A DNA stretch of 12,091 nt, taken from NCBI GenBank assembly GCA_025060555.1, contig JANXBC010000034.1, forward strand, positions 1 through 12,091. The letters are read 5' to 3'. This stretch comes from Candidatus Bipolaricaulota bacterium. Its GTDB lineage: Bacteria; Bipolaricaulota; Bipolaricaulia; Bipolaricaulales; Bipolaricaulaceae. This document shows positions 1 to 9,041 of this stretch, one piece after another; within the stretch, counting starts at the first letter, position 1, and every line of letters starts with the position of its first letter. The position numbers and the translations under genes are program-made. Below the pieces are notes generated by a model. The model was not told where the DNA came from. It saw nothing but the letters and a program-made list of their open reading frames with translations, and did no database searches.

Positions 1-613
1 CCCGCGCCCTTCACGACGATGGCCTTGAGGTTCTTGCTGCCGAGGACGGCCCCGCCCCCGCCCCGGCCGGCCTGGCGGCCGTCGCACTCGATGGTGGCGA
101 TCCAGGAAAGCCTTTCGCCCGCCGGGCCGATCACCGCGGTGCGCGCCCCCTCCCCGTAGCGCGCCAGCAGGGCCTTGCGGGTGGCCCGGGTGTCCAGGCC
201 CCAGAGGTCCCGCGCGGGAGCCCGGCGGGCCTTCCGTCCTCGATCACGAGCACTGCAGGTTTCGCGCTCTTTCCCCGGATCACGAGGGCGTCGAACCCGG
301 CCCGGCGCAGGGCCACCCCGGCCCAGGCCCCGGCCATGGACCGGCCGATGGTCCCCGTGAGGGGCGAGCGGAAGGAGAACGCCGTCTTCGAGGCCGTGGG
401 GATCCCCGTCCCCGTGAGAAGGCCGGGGGCCATGGTCACCACGTTCTCCGACCCCAAGGGGTCCGCCCCCTTGGGGATGCGATCCCAAGCGAGTTTGGCC
501 GCCAGCCCCCAGCCGCCCAAAAATAACCTGAACACCCTTTCCGAAATCTCCTCGGTGCGAATCGTCCCCGTGGAGAGGTCCACGGAAAGAAGCCTTCCGG
601 CCACACCATTCAT
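1..613 (-). CDS. Aldehyde:ferredoxin oxidoreductase (AOR family), N-terminal part, frameshifted and cut by window edge
   Basis: This family oxidises aldehydes to carboxylic acids with ferredoxin, using a tungsten-bispterin cofactor and a 4Fe-4S cluster in the cytoplasm. About 200 residues of a protein usually near 600 are present. The N-terminal cofactor-binding domain is clear: GRLLSVDLSTG near residue 6, LFLGGWGLAAKL near 30, then SPLTGTIGRSMAGAWAG and an AGFDALVIRGKS segment. After a shift of one base near 208-219 the homologous frame continues with RDLWGLDT, CDGRQAGRGGGGAV and LGSKNLKAIVVKG to the edge. The shift is equivalent to one missing base between GLP and RDLWG, inside the palindrome TCCCGCGCGGGA, so it may be a sequencing error rather than a dead gene. 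I choose the ATG at 613 over the upstream TTG at 628: AAAGGGGG (618-625) is a good ribosome site for 613, and the family starts at this point. Its in vivo aldehyde is unknown. Confidence 0.85.
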
Positions 614-617
614 GTAG

Positions 618-638
618 CCCCCTTTCAAGCTCAGTATA
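618..638 (-). promoter_or_regulatory. -10 box and ribosome site of the AOR gene
   Basis: On the minus strand TATACT (633-638) lies 20 bases before the ATG at 613, and AAAGGGGG (618-625) lies just before the start. No convincing -35 box is visible at the usual distance. If this -10 is used, transcription would start near 626, leaving a very short leader and placing the alternative TTG at 628 upstream of the transcript. The same hexamer occurs at a similar distance before the 917-2206 gene. Confidence 0.45.
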
Positions 639-916
639 CCGCAGGGGCCACAGGAAAAGCTAAGTCTTACCGGGCCTTCTCAAGAAATTTTTGGGAAATC
701 CGCGGGCGCGTACTTCCCGTTTGGGAAAGGCGGGCTGAAGCGCTCGCCGCCTACGGAGGGGAAAAAGTGGGCTGTAAAAGCATCGGATCTGATAAGTGGC
801 ATGCGAGTGCGACGGAATACTCTGCATTAAGGATGAAGTGAAAACCCGCCACACCTAGCGCTGAGCAATCCCAACGAAAAGGTGGAGGTGGCCAGCTTCA
901 GGCTTTTTTATGAAAA
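639..916. other. Intergenic region with no gene recognised
   Basis: This 278-base stretch separates two minus-strand genes. The only open frame of note (minus, 660-854, GTG start) has no ribosome site and a protein composition unlike its neighbours, so I do not call it. A small hairpin, TTCCC-GTTT-GGGAA, sits at 714-727. I see no tRNA, recognisable RNA gene or convincing terminator. Confidence 0.5.
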
Positions 917-2206
917 TTAGGGAAGCTGCCTTGGTGAGAAAAGCAGCCACAGGCGTTTTTCCACTTCAGGGGTGAGATCAGCAATAGCGGAAGTCCGCTG
1001 GTATATGACCACGTCTTTTGTGCGCAGCACGAGGTCATACGCGAGTTCTTGGGCCACTTGCTGAGAGGTTTCCAAAATCTTCGTAGCCGCCACCTGGGTT
1101 AGAAGCTGATCCACCTGCTGGAACGCGGTTTGCAGCTGTTGAAGCTGGTTGAAAAAGGTGGTGTAGTCGATGATCGTAACCTGGGCTTGCTTAACCGAGG
1201 TTTCCACCTGGTCTGCCAGGGGTTTGGCCTGGTCCTTGAGGTTTTGTAGGTCAGTGCGAAGGGAAGCGAAGCCTGGGGAGGCAATCATCTTGTTGAGCAT
1301 GGACATGTTCACCTGAACCTGGGCTTGCAGGTGTTCAGCTTGAAGTTTGGCATATTGCTGCTGGTAGGCATCTTGGTTGATCTGGCCTTGCGCGTATTTG
1401 CTCTGGAGGTCCTGGATGGCCTGGGCTTTGGCTTGGAGGGCGCTGCGCTCCACAGCCACTTGGGGAAGAAAGACGCGTGTGAACAAGGTTTCTACATCTA
1501 CAACCCCAACCCGAAGTCCCTGAGTTTGCCGTAAGGTCTTGATCTCCCCTTTCAAAGCCTGGAGTTGCGCCTCGTACCCAAGTTGCAATTCCTCAAGTTT
1601 TTGCTCGAGTAAGGCCAGCCTCTCCGCGCATAGATTGCAGGGTTCCGAAGGTTCAGGGGGGCACGGGCCAACTGAAAAGAGCATCTCGCGTGTGACCGCC
1701 TCCGGAATCTCAACCTCCGCAGGGCACATCGCGAGGAGAACGACATGGCGACCATCGGGGCGAGGCTGAGCAGTGTAGGCAAACCAGGTGATGCCCGCAG
1801 GATCGTCCATTTCATACTGCTCGTACACACCCGCTTCTCCGGCGACCACCCCCTCTGTGCGCGAGATCCGGCGCGAGCCTGTACCTGCGGAAGCGAGGAG
1901 TTCGGGAAACTTCTCCGCGTCGGCGAGCAAGACCATGAAAAAGGCGGGTTCCTCATCAAGAGTAGCAGGGAGACGGAGTACGGCTGCGGAAACGGTAACC
2001 CCTTCTATTCCGGCCTCTGCAAATATCTCTGGTAACAGCAAAAGGCGAGCAAGTGGGGTTATATCAAACCAGTCATCAGGGAATCGGAGGCACAAATCCC
2101 CTGCCCGTAGAGTTTCCCACGGCCCTGAAATGTCCTCTGCCACAGTGAAAATGCTGATGAGGGGAAGAAAAATTCCCACAAGAAACCAACGCAGCACACT
2201 GAACAT
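917..2206 (-). CDS. Secreted protein: PsbP/DcrB-like N-terminal region, coiled coil, Skp/OmpH-like C-terminal region
   Basis: The 429-residue protein starts with a signal peptide (about 1-23, cleavage likely at TVA-ED), so it should act in the periplasm. Residues 24-180 begin with CLRFPDDWFDIT and later carry an EGVVAGEAGVYEQYE segment and a strand-rich stretch ending REMLFSVGP. This pattern recalls the PsbP/Mog1/DcrB fold, but that is weak inference. C182, C190 and C193 form a small cysteine group. A coiled coil (195-229) is followed by RVGVVDVETLFTRV and a long Gln/Ala-rich helical segment. It ends in QELAYDLVLRTKDVVIYQ and IADLTPEVEKRL, which match the end of Skp/OmpH periplasmic chaperones. 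Skp itself is only about 160 residues, so this is an extended architecture. The start is firm: GGAGGTGG (2210-2217) stands 6 bases before the ATG. A role in envelope protein folding is inferred. Confidence 0.8.
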   Translation of the reverse strand: MFSVLRWFLVGIFLPLISIFTVAEDISGPWETLRAGDLCLRFPDDWFDITPLARLLLLPEIFAEAGIEGVTVSAAVLRLPATLDEEPAFFMVLLADAEKFPELLASAGTGSRRISRTEGVVAGEAGVYEQYEMDDPAGITWFAYTAQPRPDGRHVVLLAMCPAEVEIPEAVTREMLFSVGPCPPEPSEPCNLCAERLALLEQKLEELQLGYEAQLQALKGEIKTLRQTQGLRVGVVDVETLFTRVFLPQVAVERSALQAKAQAIQDLQSKYAQGQINQDAYQQQYAKLQAEHLQAQVQVNMSMLNKMIASPGFASLRTDLQNLKDQAKPLADQVETSVKQAQVTIIDYTTFFNQLQQLQTAFQQVDQLLTQVAATKILETSQQVAQELAYDLVLRTKDVVIYQRTSAIADLTPEVEKRLWLLFSPRQLP

Positions 2207-2209
2207 GAA

Positions 2210-2229
2210 CCACCTCCACGGAGAGTATA
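2210..2229 (-). promoter_or_regulatory. -10 box and ribosome site of the Skp-like gene
   Basis: TATACT on the minus strand (2224-2229) lies 18 bases before the ATG at 2206, and a strong ribosome site GGAGGTGG (2210-2217) lies between. No clear -35 element is visible. Spacing and hexamer match those before the AOR gene. Confidence 0.5.
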
Positions 2230-2365
2230 GCGGGGCATTGGGGAAATTTTCGGATACGTTTTAACCTGGGCTGAAGTCACGTGGAGGGTGGAAAATTCAC
2301 GAGCTTAATGAGTCGGGCGCAAATATAACCTAAGCTTCCTCACCAGGCCCGACGGACAGTTTTTA

Positions 2366-2428
2366 CGAAAACCCGCGTATTTTCGGCGGTAGAGCGCCCT
2401 ACCGATGCTTCGTAAGTCCCATAACTTA
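2366..2428. repeat. Cluster of three small hairpins between mtfA and the Skp-like gene
   Basis: Three inverted repeats follow one another: CGAAAA/TTTTCG (2366-2371 with 2380-2385), CGGTAG/CTACCG (2387-2392 with 2399-2404) and TAAGT/ACTTA (2413-2417 with 2424-2428). They lie downstream of mtfA on the minus strand and more than 130 bases before the next gene. None is followed by a T-run, so they are not a clear intrinsic terminator. They could protect the mtfA mRNA end or be chance. No gene is seen in 2207-2494. Confidence 0.35.
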
Positions 2429-2494
2429 GGCCTTAAAGCTAGTGAAGACAAGGCTTTCTCATACAAGTTTCGTGTCCCTGCGCCGCCTTGTTAC

Positions 2495-3247
2495 TCAACT
2501 ACTGTGCAGATTTGCCGCTGGGTCGAGCAAGAAAAACCGAGTGAAAAGCTTGTAGAGTGCAGGGTGATACATCCGAAGGGTCCAGGGATCGGAAAAGAAA
2601 AGCTCTACCGCTGTGGCGAAAAATTCCGCGGGGTTTTCTTGGCACAAGACGAGAGGGCTAGGATCAGGAAAACTGCCGAGCTTCTGGTATTCCCCAAAGA
2701 AAATCTCCTTCCAAGGCTGGACGAGTTCAGGAGGGAGGACAGGAACTCCCTGCATGGCGCCGTCCTCAAGATCGAGTTGGTGTGCAAACTCGTGTACGAC
2801 CACGTTGCGCGCCCCTTGGCCAAAGCCTGCCTGAGATACCGCATCCCAGGCGAGGACCACGGTGCCCAAGGGCCAGGACTCGCCTGCTCGCACCTCCATC
2901 CCTTCCTCCACCGCGCCGCCTGGAGCAGAACGCATATACCGGGCTACGTACAACGTGGGATACACAACTACTGTGCGCAGAAATGGGAAATACTCTGTTT
3001 CTCTATGGAGAAGAAGGAGGCAAGCGTTCCCGGCGATGGTAACCCTCACGCGCTCGTCCACCTGAAAACCTGTTGCCCCCTCAAACCGCTTTTCTGCCAG
3101 GAAGACTCGAATGTGTGCCCGAAGCTCGTGCTGATCTTGAGGGGGAAGAGACGAAAACAATGGAATTCCTGGGAGAAGGAGCTCCCAGGTCTTGGGGAAA
3201 GGTTTAGCTCGGAGTCGCTCTCGGCGCCAGCGGCGGAGAAAACTCAC
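2495..3247 (-). CDS. mtfA: MtfA-type zinc metallopeptidase (peptidase family M90)
   Basis: MtfA in E. coli is a soluble zinc aminopeptidase that also binds the glucose regulator Mlc. The 250-residue length suits the family. The zinc site is plain: HEFAHQLD with H152, catalytic E153 and H156, and the third ligand E207 in NPAEFFATAVELFF. The N-terminal LPPQDQHELRAHIRVFLAEKRFEG and VVVYPTLY segments are also typical. The start is GTG at 3247, whose GTGA overlaps the TGA of the upstream gene (ends 3244) by 4 bases. No good ribosome site is seen, so translation probably depends on the upstream gene. I see no mlc or sugar PTS gene nearby, so the Mlc role need not apply and the substrate is unknown. 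The opposite strand carries a long shadow frame (2405-3334) that I reject. Confidence 0.93.
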   Translation of the reverse strand: MSFLRRWRRERLRAKPFPKTWELLLPGIPLFSSLPPQDQHELRAHIRVFLAEKRFEGATGFQVDERVRVTIAGNACLLLLHRETEYFPFLRTVVVYPTLYVARYMRSAPGGAVEEGMEVRAGESWPLGTVVLAWDAVSQAGFGQGARNVVVHEFAHQLDLEDGAMQGVPVLPPELVQPWKEIFFGEYQKLGSFPDPSPLVLCQENPAEFFATAVELFFSDPWTLRMYHPALYKLFTRFFLLDPAANLHSS

Positions 3248-3648
3248 GGCTCAACTGGTCCGGCGTGGAATAGGACCTTGAAGCGGAGGTTAGCAAAGGC
3301 GAGCTCAAAGGAAACGAAGCTTGCTACGACTTGAAAATCCTGAACGGTCCAAGTGGCCACGCGAGGATCGATAAGGGGGCGGAGCACAGCGCCGGCCTGA
3401 ATTTCGAAATTTCCTATATTTCCGCTCACGGTGAATATCTGCTCCGTAAGGCTTAGTCCTTGCCAGGTAGAGAAAGTCCGTAATTCCAATTCGGAAAGGG
3501 AGAGTCGCAACACCAATGTGTTCCAAGACGCAAAATGGGTGTTCCCCAAAGTCCAGGCTGTAGAGAGGTTTCCGGAAAGATCCGCTGCGGCGGCAGGCAA
3601 GAAGGCCAAAAACATCCTTAAAATCAACCACTCTTTTGCGCGCATCAT
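3244..3648 (-). CDS. Small secreted beta-rich protein of unknown function
   Basis: I do not recognise this 134-residue protein. It has a signal peptide (about 1-22, WLILRMFLAFLPAAAA then DLSG), and the mature part of about 112 residues alternates hydrophobic and polar residues in short strands (for example NTLVLRLSLSELELRTFS and FEIQAGAVL). That suggests a beta-sheet or outer-membrane type protein. There are no cysteines. Two ATGs (3648 and 3645) are possible starts and the ribosome site is weak. Its stop overlaps the GTG of mtfA by 4 bases, so the two are probably made together. The coupling to a peptidase hints at a linked role, which is inference only. Confidence 0.7.
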   Translation of the reverse strand: MMRAKEWLILRMFLAFLPAAAADLSGNLSTAWTLGNTHFASWNTLVLRLSLSELELRTFSTWQGLSLTEQIFTVSGNIGNFEIQAGAVLRPLIDPRVATWTVQDFQVVASFVSFELAFANLRFKVLFHAGPVEP

Positions 3649-3787
3649 CTAATGATACTCACTTAGGCTATCTTGGAAAGCTCTACGTCCTCAACGAATT
3701 TCTAAGGCCGATCTCTCAAGCATCGGACTCGCTTTGCCAGGAATTCTTTGAAACCGCAAAATCAAGGGTAGGTAAGATGGTCAAATA

Positions 3788-3829
3788 CTCCAAGCCCTTA
3801 CGCTTGGAGAATAGGGGGGTTTGGAGAAT
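3788..3829. repeat. Perfect 8-bp hairpin plus 9-bp direct repeat upstream of the hexuronate operon
   Basis: CTCCAAGC (3788-3795) and GCTTGGAG (3802-3809) form a perfect 8-bp stem with a 6-base loop. The right arm is part of a direct repeat TTGGAGAAT at 3804-3812 and again at 3821-3829, 17 bases apart. There is no T-run on the plus side. It lies just before the pseudogene and operon, so it could be an operator or leader structure, or a scar of the event that removed the 5' part of the pseudogene. The rest of 3649-3833 holds no gene I can support. Confidence 0.4.
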
Positions 3830-3833
3830 CTGA

Positions 3834-4071
3834 GGGATTCTGTTCGACACATTTCATGCCAATATCGAGGAGCGTTCCATGCACAGCGCGTTAGAAGCCT
3901 GTGGTGAGCGCCTCTTTCACGTGCATCTTGCCGACTCGAACCGCTGAGTTTTGGGAAGCTTTAGCCAAGGTGCGCTATCAAGGGGCATTGGTCCTGGAAT
4001 GCTTCCCCCATCCTGACCCGGAACACCTCTTCCCTGAGGCTGAGGTGAGACGGCGTGTGGGACTCCGCTGA
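3834..4071 (+). pseudogene. Remnant of a TIM-barrel sugar isomerase/epimerase (tagatose 3-epimerase-like)
   Basis: Two fragments in different frames match the C-terminal third of the AP-endonuclease-2/ketose 3-epimerase family. Frame one (3834-3944) reads ILFDTFHANIEERS, then GERLFHVHLADSNR, and hits TGA at 3945. Frame two (from 3946) reads EFWEALAKVRYQGALVLECF, then a Pro- and Glu-rich tail, and stops at 4071. These carry the Asp of DTFH, the His of HVHLAD and the Glu of LVLE, which are metal ligands in the family. Between the pieces the usual PGxGHxDF loop is missing, so a deletion of roughly 8-11 codons shifted the frame. An in-frame TGA at 3831 precedes the match, and the N-terminal two thirds are absent. 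The uxaE ribosome site and start lie inside its last codons, so it was once the upstream, coupled gene of this operon. Confidence 0.85.
4042..4049 (+). promoter_or_regulatory. Ribosome site deciding the uxaE start
   Basis: GAGGTGAG stands 5 bases before the GTG at 4055. It lies inside the last coding stretch of the decayed upstream gene, which supports GTG 4055 as the true start and past translational coupling. Confidence 0.55.
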
Positions 4072-5428
4072 AGCGGCAAACATTCGGGCCATCTTGGGCG
4101 AGGAGTTGCAGGTCCTCTGCGGCTCAGCACGAACACCGCCGGGCGTCAAACTATGCCTGGTTCAAAGAAACACAGAAAAGAGCCTCTTTGTTATGCCTCC
4201 CCAACCTGGGTTTGAAGGTTTTCCCGTTCGCGGAGGGCTCCTCTGCCCCCTCACCTGGAGAAATGCGTATGCCTTAATATCTTTACTCCCAGAATTACAA
4301 CCCAAGCGCATTCCCAGAGAAAAACCGAGCTTCGGCTTTGGTGATCGATTGGGTCTGGCTACACCAGGACATTTGCTAGCACTCCAGGGCGCTTCCGTAT
4401 TTCCCGTTTTAGCTCAACAATCTATGCGGGAGAACGCCCGTACGGGCCGCTCCTTCGCCGATGTCCTTGCGGATGCGATCTTTGGAGTTTTTCAAGCCGG
4501 ATGGGAAAAAGGATTCGGCGCAGACGCTGATCATTTGAAAAGCGTGGACGAGGCGCAAAAGGCCGCACGCCTGGGTTACACCATCTTCACCTATGATCCC
4601 TCGGATTTCCTCGTGCCTGTGGGGAACCTTTCTAAAGCGGAGTTTGCCCAAAAAAGCCAGGATCTCCCGCTTTCCAAGGTCAAGGAAGAGTATGTGGGAC
4701 GTGACTTTTTCGTGCCAGGCTTGGGGAAGCTTGTGTTCACGAAAGAGGAGCTCTTGCTTATAGCTCTGAAATACTGGCACGCACTGGAGTTTACAGAGGA
4801 AATGTATCGGGCTTTGCAAAGAGAACTTCCTAGAGGGTTCGATTTTGGACTTTCTGTGGACGAGACCTTTGAGCCCACCTCCGAAAAAGAGCATCTCTTT
4901 TTAGCTTTAGAGCTTCAGCGGCGGGGGATCCAGCTCACAAGTCTGGCACCGCGCTTTCCTGGCGCTATGGAAAAGGCTTTGGACTATCGTGGTGATCTTG
5001 TGGAATTTAGGCAAGCCCTGCGAGCGCATGTGGCCATCGCCCGTGCTTTCGGCTCCTACCGCATAAGCCTTCATTCCGGCTCGGATAAATGGAGCCTTTA
5101 CCCCGTCTTGGCGCAAGAGACTGAGGGGCTTTGGCACATGAAGACTGCGGGCACAAGTTACCTCGTAGCCCTTGAAGTTCTAGTCCGTTTTTCTCCTGCT
5201 CTTTTTCGGGAAATCCTCATTTTGGCCAGTGAGCGTTTCCCCTTCGATCGCCAAAGCCGGGTGGACGTCACCGACGAGTTCGTGCGCTATGCCCATCCTC
5301 TTTTGGGCGAGGATCTCGTCTCCGTGCCCATCGTGGGCGGGAGACTCCGTTTCGCCCGCCTCCGGCCAATCTTCGCGGAGAAAAAGCTTCCTCCCTACGT
5401 TCCTGTGGCCCAACGAGAAAGGAGATGA
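4055..5428 (+). CDS. uxaE: Tagaturonate/fructuronate epimerase UxaE
   Basis: UxaE interconverts D-tagaturonate and D-fructuronate by C3 epimerisation. In Thermotoga it lets galacturonate enter the glucuronate branch. Family motifs run through the 457-residue protein: SFGFGDRLG at 92-100, QQSMRENARTGR at 121-132, GFGADADH ending at H160, DPSD at 181-184, SVDET at 267-271, SLHSGSDK around H340 and HMKTAGTSYL just after. The Asp/His/Glu residues in these motifs are the likely metal and catalytic groups (inference). I could not match the last 50 or so residues to the family from memory. It starts with GTG inside the pseudogene and its TGA overlaps the next ATG by 4 bases. The neighbouring gnd supports a hexuronate/gluconate locus, as in Thermotoga. 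No isomerase, reductase or kinase of the pathway is in the window. Confidence 0.92.
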   Translation: MWDSAEAANIRAILGEELQVLCGSARTPPGVKLCLVQRNTEKSLFVMPPQPGFEGFPVRGGLLCPLTWRNAYALISLLPELQPKRIPREKPSFGFGDRLGLATPGHLLALQGASVFPVLAQQSMRENARTGRSFADVLADAIFGVFQAGWEKGFGADADHLKSVDEAQKAARLGYTIFTYDPSDFLVPVGNLSKAEFAQKSQDLPLSKVKEEYVGRDFFVPGLGKLVFTKEELLLIALKYWHALEFTEEMYRALQRELPRGFDFGLSVDETFEPTSEKEHLFLALELQRRGIQLTSLAPRFPGAMEKALDYRGDLVEFRQALRAHVAIARAFGSYRISLHSGSDKWSLYPVLAQETEGLWHMKTAGTSYLVALEVLVRFSPALFREILILASERFPFDRQSRVDVTDEFVRYAHPLLGEDLVSVPIVGGRLRFARLRPIFAEKKLPPYVPVAQRERR

Positions 5429-6332
5429 AAGTGGATTGGAAAGCCAAACTCCTTGCTTACCAACCCGCTCATGAGTTCTTAGTTTGTATCGATTCCGATG
5501 GCTGTGCCTTCGACACCATGGGGATAAAACAAAGGGAGTGTTTTGCGCCCTGGATGATCGCCTATTTTGGGCTTCAGCCCGTGGCCCAGGCCGCGCGGGA
5601 GTGCAAGGAATTCGCGGACCTCTTCTCAAAAACGCGGGGAGCAAACCGCCACGTCACCCTGAAGCGCATCCTCTCCGAGCTCCTTCCCAACCATCCCCAA
5701 GTCAAGCGCCGCGGTTTTCGCGTGCCGCAGCTCCCCCACTACTTCGCCTGGGTCGAGCGCTCCCCGGACGAACTTTCCAATGAGGGCTTAAAGAAAGCGA
5801 TTGCTCAGGCCAAGACCGATGAGGAACGCAAGGAATTCGAGCTTGTCTTGGCTTGGAGCGAGAGGGTGAACTGGGCCATCAAGGAGATCGTGAAAGGAAT
5901 CCCGCCCTTCCCCTATGTGCGCGAGACCTTGGCGCGCCTGCAAAACGTGGCGGACGTGGTGGTGGTCTCCCAGACCCCCGTGGAGGCCCTGGAGCGGGAG
6001 TGGGCCGAGCACGGGATCGATAAGTACGCGCGGCTCATCTGCGGGCAGGAGATGGGCACGAAATCCCAGCAAATCGCGGCCACGGCCCGGCATTACCCCA
6101 AGGACCACGTGATCATGATCGGGGACGCGCCCGGGGACTTGGAGGCCGCGCGGGAAAACGGGGTCCTCTTCTATCCCATCATCCCGGGGCAAGAGGAGGA
6201 TTCCTGGGAGGAGTTCTATCGGGTGGGCCTGGACCGCTTCCTTTCCGGCACATATAGAGGGCCCTACGAGGAGGAGAAAATCGTCCAGTTCGAACAGGCT
6301 TTGCCGGATCGGCCTCCCTGGGAGGTGGCAGA

Positions 6333-6336
<4 letters not shown>
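5425..6336 (+). CDS. HAD-superfamily hydrolase (probable sugar/organic phosphate phosphatase)
   Basis: The four HAD motifs are present (numbering from ATG 5425): DSDG with nucleophile D23 and acid D25, S182 in VVVSQT, K213 in GTKSQQ and GDAPGD at 233-238. A large insert between motifs I and II (about 31-150, mainly helical, with CFAPWMIAYFG and WVERSPDELS) is a C1-type cap, which points to a small-molecule phosphatase. The 303-residue length is above that of simple phosphoglycolate phosphatases. ATG 5425 overlaps the uxaE stop. However, GAGAAAGGAG ends directly at that ATG, while GTG at 5431 stands at a proper 6-base spacing, so initiation at 5431 is at least as likely. Its end overlaps gnd by 4 bases. 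The substrate is unknown; a phosphorylated sugar acid or damaged pathway intermediate is a reasonable guess. Codon usage switches from mixed to GC-rich within the gene. Confidence 0.88.
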
Positions 6337-7741
<1,405 letters not shown>

Positions 7742-7748
<7 letters not shown>

Positions 7749-8998
7749 GGTTCGCCCCTGGTCGTTCCATCCCCGCGCCGGAGCTCCGCACTAAACTCCA
7801 GGAGTTCTTAAGCCAAACGGATTTCACGCGGGACCGACTTCTCGTGATCGTCCCCGACGATACCCGCACCCTGCCCATGCCCGTGCTTTACGAGGCCTTG
7901 ATCGAGGCCCTCCTCCCCCGGGTGAAGGAGCTCGCGTTCCTCGTGGCCCTGGGCACCCATCCGCCCCTCTCGGAGGCCCAGCTTTCCCGGCATTTTGGGC
8001 CCCGCTTCCCCCATCCGTGCGTCCGGGTTTGTCAACATGCGTGGGCGGACCCTCAGGCCCTTGTGCAGCTAGGGGTGATCTCCCGCGACCGCATGGCCGA
8101 AATCTCCCGGGGCCTTCTCGCTCTTGAAGTGGCCGTGGAAGTCAACCGCCTCGTCCTCGCCTACGACCAGATCCTCCTAGTGGGCCCGGTGTTCCCCCAT
8201 GAGGTGGTGGGCTTTTCCGGCGGGCACAAGTATCTCTTCCCGGGGATCTCCGGTCCCACCATGGTGAACGTCTCCCACTGGCTTGGGGCCCTCATCACCA
8301 ACCCCAAGGTGAACGGGCACAAGTGGACCCCCGTGCGGGAAATGATCGAGGAGGCCGCGCAGCTCGTTCCCACCCCCAGGCTTGGCCTCTCCCTCGTCCT
8401 GCGGGGCCACGAGGTCCTGGGGCTTTTTCTTGGAGGGGTGGAGGAGGCCTGGGAGGCCGCGGCCGACCTCTCCGCAAAGGTGAACATCGTATGGGCCCCG
8501 CGCGCCTACGATTTCGTCCTTTCCATGGCCCCGCCCATGTACCGGGAGCTTTGGCTTGCGGGAAAGTGCATGTACAAGCTCGAGCCCGTGGTGGCCGACG
8601 GCGGGACCCTCGTCATCCACGGCCCCCACATCCGCGAGATCTCGCCTACGCACGGGGAGTGGCTTCTGCAGGTAGGCTACCATGTGCGCGATTTCTTCCT
8701 CGCCCAGTGGGAGAAGTACAAGCACGTGCCCTGGGCGGTGCTCGCCCACGCCACTCATGTGAAGGGCATCGGGACCTTCCGCGGCGGCGTGGAGCGGCCG
8801 CGCATCCAGGTGATCCTGGCCACTGGGATCCCCGCGGAGGTCTGCCACCGCATCAACTTGGGCTATCGCGATCCTCGCACGATCCAATCTGAGGAGTTCC
8901 AGGGACGGGAAGGAGAGGGGGTCCTCGTGGTGCCCAACGCGGGCGAGCAGCTTTGGCGCCTCGCCGACGGAACTGTGCCCGACATCGACCGCCTGTAA
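7742..8998 (+). CDS. LarA-family nickel-dependent 2-hydroxyacid racemase/epimerase, possibly D-gluconate 2-epimerase
   Basis: LarA enzymes use a covalently bound nickel-pincer nucleotide to move hydride at C2 of 2-hydroxyacids. From GTG 7742 the protein has 418 residues. Against Lactiplantibacillus LarA (numbering from memory) the key residues line up: D39 and R42 in PDDTR (Asp72/Arg75), H73 in GTH (His108), H153 in FPHEVVGFSGG (His174), K163 in GGHK (pincer Lys184), H179 (nickel ligand His200) and probably K275 (Lys298). The H153-K163-H179 spacing is identical to LarA. The N-terminus is about 30 residues shorter than LarA's. Coupling to gnd and uxaE suggests a sugar-acid substrate. Some LarA homologues are reported to be D-gluconate 2-epimerases, which would interconvert mannonate and gluconate. 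Lactate or another 2-hydroxyacid remains possible. It needs LarB/LarC/LarE-made cofactor, whose genes are not here. Confidence 0.85.
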
Positions 8999-9041
8999 GT
9001 TTGTGGTCCGCCGCGCGCCGATGCTCTAAGCTTCGGAGGTC

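Noticed and set aside
660..854. Minus-strand 64-codon frame
   Set aside because: GTG start without ribosome site, unlike any family known to me, Arg-rich composition typical of non-coding frames.
893..911. GCC...GGC followed by TTTTTT on the plus strand as a terminator
   Set aside because: The stem has only three pairs, and no plus-strand gene lies upstream.
2384..2430. tRNA-like stretch containing GGTAGAGCGCC
   Set aside because: It resembles a tRNA D-arm, but no anticodon stem, T-arm or acceptor pairing follows.
2405..3334. 309-codon open frame on the plus strand
   Set aside because: It lies opposite mtfA and the coupled secreted-protein gene, has no recognisable domain, and the minus-strand protein has intact family motifs.
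3636..3833. Plus-strand 65-codon frame before the pseudogene
   Set aside because: It starts inside the opposite-strand gene, has no ribosome site or homology, and does not continue the isomerase match.
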